Positions 16,278 to 24,469 of a stretch of DNA of 42,475 bases are shown here, in pieces. Position numbers and translations under genes: made by a program. A model generated the notes under the pieces. That model did not search any database. It worked only from the letters and a program-made list of their open reading frames with translations, and was not told where the DNA came from. Within the stretch, counting starts at the first letter, position 1. The number at the start of each line of letters is the position of its first letter. Source of the stretch: DAIPHL01 sp036771375 (GTDB lineage Bacteria > Synergistota > Synergistia > Synergistales > Synergistaceae); contig DAIPHL010000002.1 of the NCBI GenBank assembly GCA_036771375.1, positions 1 to 42,475 of the forward strand, read 5' to 3'.

Positions 16278-17276
16278 ATGCTTTTTGCTCTTGATGCCAT
16301 GGGAGGAGATTATGCGCCGGCGGAACCATGTAAGGGCGCCATTCTGGCTTGTAATGACAATCCCGAGCTGGAGGTGGCGCTCGTCGGTTTGGAAGAACAG
16401 ATCAAGCCGCATTTGGACGCTGCCGATGGCTCGACTCTCTCACGCATACATGTCGTCCCTGCGAGCGAGGTCATCGGTATGGGAGATAACCCGGCCGCTT
16501 CCATCAGAACCAAGAAGAACTCCAGCATGAGGATCGCGATGGAGATGGTACGCTCCAAGGAGGCGGTCGGATGCATCTCCGCCGGAAATACGGGGGCCAT
16601 CGTCTCGGGAGGGGTTCTCGTCGTAGGACGCATACGCGGTATAGACAGGCCGGGACTCGCGGTCCCTCTTCCCTCCCTCGAACGGGTATCTCTTCTCCTG
16701 GACGTCGGGGCGACGGTTCGATGCAAGGCCTTAAACCTGTATCAGTTTGCTCATATGGGGTCGATTTACATGAGCTCTCTTTCGGGAATCGTCGCTCCAA
16801 GCGTGTCTTTGCTCTCCAACGGTTCGGAGGATATCAAAGGAGACGAGGCTTGTTCCGAAGCCAGAGAGATGCTGCAGAGGAGTGCGCTGAATTTCAAGGG
16901 CTATATTGAAGGAAAGGACGTTCCCATTGGGAAGACGGACGTGGTTGTATGCGACGGATACACTGGAAACGCCTTGATCAAGTTTGGAGAGGGGATCGGT
17001 GAAGTCGTCGAAAGCCTGGTTCGGGAGGAGCTTCGAGGCAGTTTTGTCTCCAAAATAGGAGCGATGCTGATGTTGCCCGCACTCAAAAGAATCATGGCAA
17101 AGTTTGAATACGAAAAAAATGGCGGCTCCCCCCTTCTCGGAGTGGACGGGATTGTGATCAAGGCGCACGGTAATTCGAAGGGAAAGGCCATCGCCGGGGC
17201 TCTCAAGGTGGGACTGGGGTTTGCGAAGTTGAAGGGAACGGAACTCATCAAGGAGAGTTTCGATCCGGGGGGATAG
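16278..17276 (+). CDS. plsX: PlsX, phosphate acyltransferase
   Basis: Converts acyl-ACP and phosphate to acyl-phosphate, the donor for PlsY in phospholipid synthesis; a peripheral membrane enzyme. The 332-residue product begins LFALDAMGGDYAPAE, the conserved PlsX N-terminus, and contains ISAGNTGAIVSGGVLVVGRIRGIDRPGLAVPLP, LDVGATVRCKALNLYQFAHMG, DVVVCDGYTGNALIKFGEG and GVDGIVIKAHGNSKGKAI. ATG 16278 is preferred because GGAGGG (16265-16270) precedes it by seven bases; an in-frame ATG at 16263 overlaps that site. It lies 33 bases after fapR and is co-transcribed with fabH. Confidence 0.95.
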   Translation: MLFALDAMGGDYAPAEPCKGAILACNDNPELEVALVGLEEQIKPHLDAADGSTLSRIHVVPASEVIGMGDNPAASIRTKKNSSMRIAMEMVRSKEAVGCISAGNTGAIVSGGVLVVGRIRGIDRPGLAVPLPSLERVSLLLDVGATVRCKALNLYQFAHMGSIYMSSLSGIVAPSVSLLSNGSEDIKGDEACSEAREMLQRSALNFKGYIEGKDVPIGKTDVVVCDGYTGNALIKFGEGIGEVVESLVREELRGSFVSKIGAMLMLPALKRIMAKFEYEKNGGSPLLGVDGIVIKAHGNSKGKAIAGALKVGLGFAKLKGTELIKESFDPGG

Positions 17277-17326
17277 ATCCGGAGGTATGGATCGATGTGT
17301 CTTTGGGAGAAACTGGAGGGATTTTA

Positions 17327-18334
17327 TTGGCGGCAATAGGTGGAAGACCGGTCGGCATTATGGGGACCGGCATGAAAATACCGGAGAAAATGATCACGAA
17401 CGCCGATTTGGAGAAAATGGTCGATACCAGCAACGACTGGATCGTAGAGAGGACCGGTATAAACACCAGGCATATCGTGTCGGATGGGGACTCGAACGCC
17501 GGACTTTCGGCTGCAGCCGCCATGAACGCGATGAAGGATGCGGGAATCGCTCCCGATCATATCGATATGGTCATCGTCGGCACCAATTCGCCCGACACGC
17601 TGTTCCCCGGGGTCGGACCCGTCGTACAGGATATGATCGGTGCGGACAACGCCGGCGGAATGGACGTGCAGGCCGGTTGCCCGGGGGGCCTGTACGCGAT
17701 GGTCGCCGCGGCGGGAGGCATCGCATCCGGGATATGGGAGAATGTCGTCGTCATCGGTTCCGAAGCTCTCACCAGGATGCTCGATTGGACGGATAGAAAT
17801 ACCTGTGTGCTCTTCGGCGACGGAGCGGCCGCTTTCGTGATGGGCCCCTGGCGCGAGAGCGAAAAAGGGATGCTCCGGTTGACTCATGCCGACCTGAGGG
17901 CCGATGGAGGGAAAAGCGACCTGATCTCCTTCCCGGGGGGCCTTGCGGCGGAGCCCGCGACAAACGAATCCGTCAGGGAAAAAAGACATTGTGTTCAGAT
18001 GCGTGGCAACGAGGTTTTCAAGTTCGTAAACAGGGAGATCCCTCGTTTTTTGGAGAGCTTCTGTCGTGATTCGGGTGTCCTGCCTCGGGATATAGACTGG
18101 TGGATCTTTCACCAAGCGAATCTACGTATTCTGGAGGGAATTGCCCGCAGAATGCATATCCCGATGGAGCGGATGATCGTCAATCTGGACAGATACGGCA
18201 ACACGTCCAGTGCATCCATCATGTTGGCCTTGCATGAAGCGAGGGTGGACGGTAGAATTCGCAGTGGGCAGAGAATCGTGATATCCAGCTTCGGCGCCGG
18301 AATGACCTATGGAGCCGTCCTGCTCGAGTCTTAG
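17327..18334 (+). CDS. fabH: FabH, β-ketoacyl-ACP synthase III
   Basis: Starts fatty acid synthesis by condensing an acyl-CoA with malonyl-ACP. The catalytic triad is visible: Cys118 in AGCPGGLYA, His in WWIFHQANLRIL and Asn in DRYGNTSSASIML. The substrate-loop region (NDWIVERTGINTRHI) and the C-terminal SSFGAGMTYGAVLLE are typical. With the TTG start at 17327 (GGAGGG six bases upstream) the protein has 335 residues, the usual size; a GTG at 17297 would add ten residues without homology. It follows plsX by 50 bases, keeping the order plsX-fabH common in FapR regulons. Confidence 0.94.
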   Translation: MAAIGGRPVGIMGTGMKIPEKMITNADLEKMVDTSNDWIVERTGINTRHIVSDGDSNAGLSAAAAMNAMKDAGIAPDHIDMVIVGTNSPDTLFPGVGPVVQDMIGADNAGGMDVQAGCPGGLYAMVAAAGGIASGIWENVVVIGSEALTRMLDWTDRNTCVLFGDGAAAFVMGPWRESEKGMLRLTHADLRADGGKSDLISFPGGLAAEPATNESVREKRHCVQMRGNEVFKFVNREIPRFLESFCRDSGVLPRDIDWWIFHQANLRILEGIARRMHIPMERMIVNLDRYGNTSSASIMLALHEARVDGRIRSGQRIVISSFGAGMTYGAVLLES

Positions 18335-18357
18335 TACGAAAGAACCGAGGTGATGTG

Positions 18358-19305
18358 ATGTTTGGCTCCAATCGAATCACTCAACTGCTGAAGATAGAAT
18401 ATCCAGTCATACAGGGTGCGATGGCATGGGTTGCGGACGCGGACCTCGCCGCGGCAGTGAGCAATGCCGGGGGACTCGGCGTGATCGCTGCCGGAAATAT
18501 GCCGCCCGACGTCTTGGATCAGGAGCTAGTCAAAATACGAACGCTGACGGACAAACCCTTTGGCCTGAACATCATGCTGCTCTCCCCGACATGGCAGGAC
18601 GCGTTGGAGCTGGCTGCACACCATTTGGTGCCAGTCGTGACCACGGGTGCCGGCTTGCCGGGTAAGGTGATCGAACGCCTCTCTCCCCTCGGTGTGACCG
18701 TCGTTCCCGTGATCGCCTCGGTTGCGCACGCGGAGAGGGTCAAAAAGCAGGGTGCCCACGCGGTCATCGCCGAGGGGATGGAAGCAGGGGGGCATATCGG
18801 AGAGATTACGACGATGGCCCTTACGGCACAGGTCACGGCGGCGGTCGATATTCCGGTGATCACAGCCGGTGGCATCGCCGACGGTCGAGGTATGCTTGCC
18901 GCCTTCGCGTTGGGAGCGGAGGGGATACAACTGGGCACTCGCTTTGTCTGTGCCAGCGAATCGAATGTTCACGAGAATTTCAAGAAAAAGATCGTGGACG
19001 CCAACGATCGGAGTACGGTGGTCACCGGGCGTTCGCTCGGGCATCCCGTGCGCTCCATCAAAAACAAGTTCACGCAAGCTTTTATGGAGATGGAAGCGAA
19101 ATCGGTGCCGATAGAGGAGCTGGATACCTTCGGTTCCGGTAAACTCAGGGCGGCCGTCGTCGATGGAGATGTGGAGTGGGGTTCTGTTATGTCCGGACAG
19201 ATCGCCGGTCTGGTGAATAAAGTCCAGCCCGTTTCGGAGATTATCGAAGAGATTGTGAAGGAAGCCCGAAAGCTGAGTGAAACGATCACCAAGCGTTTTG
19301 AATAG
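18358..19305 (+). CDS. fabK: FabK, enoyl-ACP reductase II (FMN-dependent)
   Basis: Reduces trans-2-enoyl-ACP in the last step of each elongation cycle, using FMN and NAD(P)H. The 315-residue TIM-barrel protein has the nitronate-monooxygenase-like FabK signatures: YPVIQGAMAWVADADLAAAVSNAGGLGVIAAGNM at the start, PFGLNIMLLSP, VVTTGAGLPG, AHAVIAEGMEAGGHIGE (catalytic His) and the phosphate-binding PVITAGGIADGRG and GAEGIQLGTRF. ATG 18358 is chosen with GAGG seven bases upstream; a GTG three bases earlier is possible. No fabI or fabV is present in the window, so FabK appears to be the dedicated reductase; FabK enzymes are naturally resistant to triclosan. Confidence 0.94.
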   Translation: MFGSNRITQLLKIEYPVIQGAMAWVADADLAAAVSNAGGLGVIAAGNMPPDVLDQELVKIRTLTDKPFGLNIMLLSPTWQDALELAAHHLVPVVTTGAGLPGKVIERLSPLGVTVVPVIASVAHAERVKKQGAHAVIAEGMEAGGHIGEITTMALTAQVTAAVDIPVITAGGIADGRGMLAAFALGAEGIQLGTRFVCASESNVHENFKKKIVDANDRSTVVTGRSLGHPVRSIKNKFTQAFMEMEAKSVPIEELDTFGSGKLRAAVVDGDVEWGSVMSGQIAGLVNKVQPVSEIIEEIVKEARKLSETITKRFE

Positions 19306-19328
19306 AAAGCGGGAGGCCGCTGAACGAG

Positions 19329-19356
19329 TTCACTGGAGGTTTCTTTGAGATATAAT
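19329..19356 (+). promoter_or_regulatory. Possible internal promoter before fabD
   Basis: A perfect TATAAT (19351-19356) lies in the 86-base fabK-fabD gap, with a poor -35 candidate TTCACT (19329-19334) and a 16-base spacer. No FapR-like dyad is seen beside it. Confidence 0.3.
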
Positions 19357-19391
19357 TTGAGTGTAAAGAAATCGAGAGAGGAGGGAATTGT

Positions 19392-20351
19392 TTGTCGTAT
19401 GCCATTGTTTTTCCAGGTCAGGGAGCACAGGAGATCGGGATGGGAAAGGATTTCTTCGAAGAGTACGAGGTCTCGAAAGCCGTATTCCAAGATGCGGATG
19501 AAGCGCTTGGTTTTCCCCTCTCCGATTTTATTTTCGGAGGTCCCGACGATGAACTTGTAAAAACCGCGATCGCCCAACCCGCCATTCTCACCGTAAGTAT
19601 CGCGGTTCTGAGGGCGGTGGAAGAGGAATTGCGCAGACACGGCGTTGAGCTGTCGCCATCGTTTTACGCCGGACACAGTCTTGGGGAGTATACGGTTCTT
19701 GTCGCGTCCGGTGTTCTATCGCTCGCCGACGCGGTGAGGCTCGTCCACAAACGTGGAGAGCTCATGCAGGACGCGGTCCCCATCGGCAAGGGAACAATGT
19801 CTGCGATTCTGGGGCTGGATTTGAATACGGTCAAGGAGATCTGCCACGAAGCGAAGGCTTGGGGTGTCTGTAATCCCGCCAATGCCAACGCCCCCGCACA
19901 GATCGTCATATCCGGCGAGGTGGAGGCGGTCAAACGCGCAGGCGACCTTGCAAAGGAGAAGGGGGCCTCGAAGGTGATCCCGTTGAAGGTGAGCGCTCCG
20001 TTTCACAGCGATCTGATGCGTCCCGTTGCGGACAGACTGGAAAGAGAGTTTTCCTCTCTCACGTGGGAAAAGCCTACAAGGCCGATCATCGCAAACGTCG
20101 ATTCGTCTTTGCTCGAATCGACGGACGAGATAAAGCGAGCGCTCTACGAACAGACCTACTCGCCGGTCCTGTGGGCCGACGGTATCCTGACGATGGAAAA
20201 ACTGGGAGTGAACTCCTTTCTCGAATTTGGCCCTGGAAATGTTTTGACGGGTCTTGCAAAGCGTATCTGCAAAGGGAAAAAAGCGGTATCGGTGAGCAAG
20301 GTGGAGGATATCGACAAAGTGTTGGACGTACTTGAAGGTGCAGGATCATGA
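19392..20351 (+). CDS. fabD: FabD, malonyl-CoA:ACP transacylase
   Basis: Transfers malonyl from CoA to the acyl carrier protein, making the extender for FabH and FabF. The 319-residue protein has the GQGAQ motif near the N-terminus, nucleophile Ser96 in GHSLGEYTVLVASG, the catalytic His in SAPFHSDLMRP and the C-terminal FLEFGPGNVLTGL. The start is TTG 19392 (LSYAIVFPGQG) with AGGAGGGA six bases upstream. Its stop overlaps the fabG start by four bases, so translation of the two is coupled. Confidence 0.95.
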   Translation: MSYAIVFPGQGAQEIGMGKDFFEEYEVSKAVFQDADEALGFPLSDFIFGGPDDELVKTAIAQPAILTVSIAVLRAVEEELRRHGVELSPSFYAGHSLGEYTVLVASGVLSLADAVRLVHKRGELMQDAVPIGKGTMSAILGLDLNTVKEICHEAKAWGVCNPANANAPAQIVISGEVEAVKRAGDLAKEKGASKVIPLKVSAPFHSDLMRPVADRLEREFSSLTWEKPTRPIIANVDSSLLESTDEIKRALYEQTYSPVLWADGILTMEKLGVNSFLEFGPGNVLTGLAKRICKGKKAVSVSKVEDIDKVLDVLEGAGS

Positions 20352-21094
20352 CGAAGGATGCGGGACGGATCGCGCTGGTAACCGGGGCAAGCCGGGGAAT
20401 CGGGCGAGCGATCGCGATCGAGCTTGCCTCCCGCGGTTACCGCGTGGCGCTCAACTATCAAAGTGCCGAAGCCTCGGCCGAGGAGACGCTTGCCGTGATA
20501 CGCGCGGCGGGGGGCTCGGCTATGGCCGTTCGTGCCGACGTATCCGATTCGACGGGTGTCTCCGAGCTGTTTGAGACCGTCATAAAGGAGTTCGGGCCGG
20601 TCGAAGTTTTGGTGAACAACGCCGGAATAACGAGGGACAATCTTTTGATGAGGATGAAGGACGAGGAGTGGCTGGCCGTTTTAAAGACAAATCTCGACTC
20701 GGTCTATTACTGTACGAAAGCGGCACTTCGCTCCATGATAAAGGGACGTTTCGGAAGAATCGTCGCGATCAGTTCGGTGTCGAGTCTGGTGGGCAACGCA
20801 GGACAGACGAATTACGCCGCGGCCAAAGCCGGAATTCTCGGGTTCATCAAGAGCGTCGCGCGTGAAGTGGCCTCGCGGGGCGTGACCGCAAACATTGTAG
20901 CACCCGGATATGTGAACACCGATATGACTTCGGTACTGTCGAAAGAGATCAGGGAAGGTATTCTGTCTCGTATACCCGTGGGGCGTTACGGTGACCCGAA
21001 GGATATCGCAAGGGCCGTCGCCTTTCTCGTCTCGGACGACGCTTCCTATATAACCGGACAGATTCTTGCCGTCGACGGCGGCATGACAATGTGA
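20348..21094 (+). CDS. fabG: FabG, 3-oxoacyl-ACP reductase
   Basis: NADPH-dependent short-chain dehydrogenase that reduces 3-oxoacyl-ACP to 3-hydroxyacyl-ACP. The 248-residue product carries TGASRGIGRAIA (cofactor loop), the NNAG motif, and the catalytic Ser/Tyr/Lys (ISSVSS, then Tyr156 and Lys160 in NYAAAKAG). The C-terminal YITGQILAVDGGMTM is the standard family ending. The ATGA overlap with fabD, and acpP 33 bases downstream, place it within the fatty-acid operon. No fabZ dehydratase occurs in the window, so that step must be encoded elsewhere. Confidence 0.95.
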   Translation: MTKDAGRIALVTGASRGIGRAIAIELASRGYRVALNYQSAEASAEETLAVIRAAGGSAMAVRADVSDSTGVSELFETVIKEFGPVEVLVNNAGITRDNLLMRMKDEEWLAVLKTNLDSVYYCTKAALRSMIKGRFGRIVAISSVSSLVGNAGQTNYAAAKAGILGFIKSVAREVASRGVTANIVAPGYVNTDMTSVLSKEIREGILSRIPVGRYGDPKDIARAVAFLVSDDASYITGQILAVDGGMTM

Positions 21095-21127
21095 TCCCAA
21101 GCGACCCCTGGAAGGAGGTGTAATCGG

Positions 21128-21379
21128 ATGCAGTCGGAAGAAGTTCTCGCAAAACTCAAGGAAATTGTGGTAGATCGTTTGAATGTCGAAGAAGATCAGA
21201 TCAAACCGGATGCCTCTTTCGTGGAGGATCTGGGCGCAGATTCGCTTGATATCGTCGAGTTGATCATGGGTATCGAGGAGGAATTCGACATCGAGATTCC
21301 CGATGAGGAGGCCGAAAAGCTCACCAACGTCGGAGAAGCCCTGGCTTATGTCAAGAAAAAGCTGGGAGTGGAGGAGTAA
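21128..21379 (+). CDS. acpP: AcpP, acyl carrier protein
   Basis: An 83-residue acidic four-helix protein that carries growing acyl chains on a phosphopantetheine arm. The attachment site is Ser39 in EDLGADSLDIVELIMG; the acidic helix II and III (EEEFDIEIPDEEAEKL) that dock with the Fab enzymes are intact. A strong AAGGAGGTG lies nine bases before the ATG, as expected for a highly translated gene. A stable hairpin follows the stop, before fabF. Confidence 0.97.
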   Translation: MQSEEVLAKLKEIVVDRLNVEEDQIKPDASFVEDLGADSLDIVELIMGIEEEFDIEIPDEEAEKLTNVGEALAYVKKKLGVEE

Positions 21380-21392
21380 GGGAATACGTCGG

Positions 21393-21427
21393 GGGCGTCT
21401 GTTCTTTTGCGAGCAGGCGCCCTCTTT
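21393..21427 (+). terminator. Hairpin between acpP and fabF, partial terminator or attenuator
   Basis: A 9-bp stem (GGGCGTCTG at 21393-21401 with CAGGCGCCC at 21414-21422, one G-U pair) is followed by TCTTT. Termination may be partial, giving more acpP than fabF message, or the hairpin may protect the acpP 3' end. Confidence 0.45.
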
Positions 21428-21441
21428 AAGGGAGTGATTCT

Positions 21442-22680
21442 GTGAGAAGAGTCGTCATCACTGGCTTGGGAGTCGTCAGTCCCATCGGATGTGGAAAGGA
21501 CGACTATTGGAGCGCCCTCGCGGAGGGACGCAACGGTGTTGGAGAGATCTCGCTCTTCGACACCGAAGGCCATAGCGTAAAAATAGCGGCCGAGGTTCGC
21601 GATCTGGATGTCGAACGATGGATGGACAAGAAGGAAGCTCGTCGGGCGGATAGAGTCATTCATTTCGTCGTCCCTGCCGCGGAGATGGCGCTGCAAGACT
21701 CCGGGCTCGACCTGAATGCGATCGATCACGAGAGGCTGGGCGTCTATGTCGGCAGCGGGGAGGGTGGTATCACCACGACACATGAGAACTACGATATCAT
21801 GCGGGAAAAAGGTCCTTCTCGCGTCAGCCCGTTTTTTGTGCCGATGATGCTCAGCAATATGCCTGCGGCGTATGTGGCGATGAGATGTCATGCCAAGGGA
21901 CCGAATATGGCCGTCGTAACCGCGTGTTCGACCGCGACCCACTGCCTGGGAGAGGCTACCTGCACCATCGTACGCGACGATGCGGACATCATCATCGCCG
22001 GAGGTGCGGAGGCCGCGATCACACCGATCGCAATCGCCGGTTTCGCGAATATGAAGGCCCTTTCCACAAGGAATGACGAACCGGGAAGAGCGTCACGTCC
22101 CTTCGACAGAGAACGAGACGGTTTTGTAATGGGCGAAGGGGCGGGGATTCTGATCCTCGAAGAGTTGGAGCACGCCAAAAGGCGTCGAGCGCATATCTAT
22201 GCGGAAGTGACCGGCTACGGCAACACCTGCGACGCTTATCACATCACGGCCCCCGATCCGGATGGGGACGGCTCCATTCGCGCGGTCAGGATGGCGATGC
22301 GCAAAGCCGGTTGGAACCCGGAGCAGGTTGATCTTTACAATGCCCATGGGACCTCGACACCCCTCAACGACAAGACGGAGTCGGGAGCGATACGAAAGAT
22401 CTTCGGAGCCCATGCGGATCGTTTGCCGGTACACTCGACCAAGTCGATGGTGGGACACTGTCTGGGCGCGGCGGGAGCCGTCGAGACAATCGCAGCGCTG
22501 CTGGCGATTGAGCGTGGGGTCATACATCCTACAATCAACTACGAAGTCCCGGATCCCGAGTGCGACATCAACATTGTCGCGGGCGATTCGATCGAGAGGA
22601 GAGTCGACAGGGTCCTCATCAATAACGCGGGCTTTGGAGGACACAACGGGGTGCTGGCGATAGAGCGATTCAAGGACTAG
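21442..22680 (+). CDS. fabF: FabF, β-ketoacyl-ACP synthase II
   Basis: Elongating condensing enzyme that joins malonyl-ACP to acyl-ACP. The 412-residue thiolase-fold protein has nucleophile Cys162 in VTACSTATHCLGEA, the two catalytic histidines in NAHGTSTPLND and GHCLGAAGAVE, and the Lys of the STKSMVG loop. The start is GTG 21442 with AAGGGAGTGA upstream. Nine bases separate its stop from rnc, the neighbour order also seen in many Firmicutes. The protein has full length. Confidence 0.95.
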   Translation: MRRVVITGLGVVSPIGCGKDDYWSALAEGRNGVGEISLFDTEGHSVKIAAEVRDLDVERWMDKKEARRADRVIHFVVPAAEMALQDSGLDLNAIDHERLGVYVGSGEGGITTTHENYDIMREKGPSRVSPFFVPMMLSNMPAAYVAMRCHAKGPNMAVVTACSTATHCLGEATCTIVRDDADIIIAGGAEAAITPIAIAGFANMKALSTRNDEPGRASRPFDRERDGFVMGEGAGILILEELEHAKRRRAHIYAEVTGYGNTCDAYHITAPDPDGDGSIRAVRMAMRKAGWNPEQVDLYNAHGTSTPLNDKTESGAIRKIFGAHADRLPVHSTKSMVGHCLGAAGAVETIAALLAIERGVIHPTINYEVPDPECDINIVAGDSIERRVDRVLINNAGFGGHNGVLAIERFKD

Positions 22681-22689
22681 TGCGTATCG

Positions 22690-23421
22690 ATGAGATGCGG
22701 ATTTGACAAAGAAGGCGCCAGCTTCTTCGAGGAGAAGCTGGGGTATTTTTTTCGTGATAGAAAGCTGTTGAAGGAGGCTCTGACTCACGCGTCATTCGCA
22801 AACGAGTCGGGGCTTTCGTCTTTCAACGAGAGAATGGAGTATCTCGGAGACGCAGTGTTGGAGCTCTGCGTTTCCGAGATACTTTACGCCTCTTTTCCGG
22901 AGTGCGACGAAGGAGAGCTGACGAAAGCCCGGGCAGCGATCGTCTGTGAATCTTCGTTGGCCGAATGGGCTCGCTGGATCGATTTACCATCGCATTTGAG
23001 ACTCGGGAAGGGGTTGGAACGACAGAACGGTCGACAAAATTCGTCGGTGCTCTCCGATGCTCTCGAGGCAGTTTTTGGAGCGATCTTTCTGGACGGGGGA
23101 TACGAGGCCGCGTCTCGGACCATTTCGCGTCTTGTCGAATCAATGGAGGAGAGGCGAACGGACCGAGCGGAGAAGGACGCCAAGTCCAGGCTGCAGGAAC
23201 TGTTTCAATGCAGAGGAGAGAAACCGCCTCGCTATCGCCTGATTGCCCAGAGCGGTCCCGATCACAGGATATCCTTCGTCGTGGAAGTGCATACCGAAAA
23301 CGAGACACTCGCGACAGGCCACGGTAACTCGATCAAATCGGCGGAATTTCGTGCCGCCGAATCGGCGCTGTCGAAGATGAAAGACAGTCGCGGTTTGCAG
23401 GGAAAGGACTCGAAATCATGA
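22690..23421 (+). CDS. rnc: Ribonuclease III
   Basis: Double-strand-specific endoribonuclease that processes rRNA precursors and some mRNAs. The 243-residue protein has the RNase III signature NERMEYLGDAVLEL with the metal-binding acids, the second acidic site DALEAVFGAIFLDGGY, then a C-terminal double-stranded RNA binding domain (KSRLQELFQCRGEKPPRYRLI, ending GHGNSIKSAEFRAAESAL). The ATG at 22690 has no strong Shine-Dalgarno site, so translation may depend on coupling with fabF. Its stop overlaps the next start by four bases. Confidence 0.95.
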   Translation: MRCGFDKEGASFFEEKLGYFFRDRKLLKEALTHASFANESGLSSFNERMEYLGDAVLELCVSEILYASFPECDEGELTKARAAIVCESSLAEWARWIDLPSHLRLGKGLERQNGRQNSSVLSDALEAVFGAIFLDGGYEAASRTISRLVESMEERRTDRAEKDAKSRLQELFQCRGEKPPRYRLIAQSGPDHRISFVVEVHTENETLATGHGNSIKSAEFRAAESALSKMKDSRGLQGKDSKS

Positions 23422-24281
23422 CACGCAAAAGTGATTTTCTGTCCTTTTTTTCAAGATCGAAAAAATCCTTTTTGGCCACCCTCGCGGCGGCACTGTTCTG
23501 TTTTTACGCTGTTTTCTCACCCCTCGTCGCTTTTGCCGCCGACTTTCCGCCGCTTGTGTATGTGACACAACCCTGGCTTACGAGCATGGCACGATTCATT
23601 GTGGGCTCGACAATGACCATCCAACCCCTTTTCGCTTGGAGCCAGTCAGGAACGATGCTGACCCTGAGAAGACCATTGTCCGGTATTCCCGTTATCGCGT
23701 TGGATCCAATCGACGCTTCGCGATACGGTTTGAAGCGGAACAAAAAAAAACTTCTTAAATTGTACGACAACCTTCCCGTGCCCATCGAAACAAGAGACAC
23801 ACTCCCCTTCGATCCCGCCGTGCTCCCGTTTTTGAGCCAGCGTTTACTTGTCGTTCTCTGTAAATTGCAACCGGAAAACTATCCATTTTATCAACGGAGA
23901 CTCGCAGAATTTCAATCAAGGCTTGAAAGTACTCTTGAAGTCGGTCGCAGCCTGCTGACACAGATAAAGATGTTGGATCTGTCCGGAGCGTGCGGCCCTT
24001 GGGTGAGGGCAGCGTCTCCTGGGACGGTGCAACCACCTGCGGACCTCTGGAAGGAATGGTCCAAAGGCTCCAGGATTTCAGAGCTTACGATGGCACTCGC
24101 CGAGGCAAAAAAACGAAATTGGTGGATCCTGATCGATGGATGGACCCCTGCGCCGATCCGAGCCGTCGCAATGGGTGTGAACAAAAAAGTACATATCAAG
24201 CCACCTACGGGAGAACAGGATTTTTTCACCTATCTGCACGACATATACCTCGAGCTGTGGAATACGATCGTAAGGGAGTAG
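23418..24281 (+). CDS. Secreted ZnuA/TroA-like protein without the metal-binding histidines
   Basis: A 287-residue protein with a signal peptide: positive start, hydrophobic core LATLAAALFCFYAVFSPLV, likely cut after AFA near residue 40. The mature part follows the plan of cluster A-I zinc/manganese binding proteins: VYVTQPWLTSMARFIVG corresponds to the first strand and helix, and LPFDPAVLPFLSQRLLVVLCKLQPENYPFYQRRLAEFQSRL to the ZnuA segment DPH-WLDP followed by the long helix. The His residues expected in the metal loops are missing (DPA instead of DPH), and the protein has very few His at all. It is therefore probably not a classical metal carrier. It overlaps rnc by four bases at the end of the fab cluster, and no permease or ATPase of its own is present. 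Function unknown. Confidence 0.6.
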   Translation: MTRKSDFLSFFSRSKKSFLATLAAALFCFYAVFSPLVAFAADFPPLVYVTQPWLTSMARFIVGSTMTIQPLFAWSQSGTMLTLRRPLSGIPVIALDPIDASRYGLKRNKKKLLKLYDNLPVPIETRDTLPFDPAVLPFLSQRLLVVLCKLQPENYPFYQRRLAEFQSRLESTLEVGRSLLTQIKMLDLSGACGPWVRAASPGTVQPPADLWKEWSKGSRISELTMALAEAKKRNWWILIDGWTPAPIRAVAMGVNKKVHIKPPTGEQDFFTYLHDIYLELWNTIVRE

Positions 24282-24362
24282 ATCGTTCTCCTGCGAGGTC
24301 TTTCCTTTCTTTTGCCCGTCACGTCTTGACAACGAATGACCGGGGTTTCTCGGAGCGGAGCC

Positions 24363-24390
24363 TTGACGAAAGCCGATCGCTCTGTATAAT
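24363..24390 (+). promoter_or_regulatory. σ70-type promoter of the ABC importer operon
   Basis: TTGACG (24363-24368), a 16-base spacer and TATAAT (24385-24390), about 80 bases upstream of the binding-protein gene. Confidence 0.65.
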
Positions 24391-24424
24391 GTAACACAGT
24401 TGCCGTTATTGATCGGGCTTTCGT
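24366..24424. repeat. Inverted repeat flanking the -10 element of the ABC importer promoter
   Basis: ACGAAAGCCGATC (24366-24378) is matched by GATCGGGCTTTCGT (24411-24424), a 13-bp complement with one extra G. The 32-base centre holds the -10 box and predicted start. It could be a regulator site or a leftover bidirectional structure. I do not recognise a cobalamin riboswitch here. Confidence 0.6.
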
Positions 24425-24469
24425 TTCATACTCAATCCATTTCAATACTCTACAAAGGGGTGTTCTTTT

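Noticed and set aside
24282..24469. Cobalamin riboswitch before the BtuF/FhuD-type operon
   Set aside because: I looked for the conserved B12-box and core; only a promoter and an inverted repeat are present.
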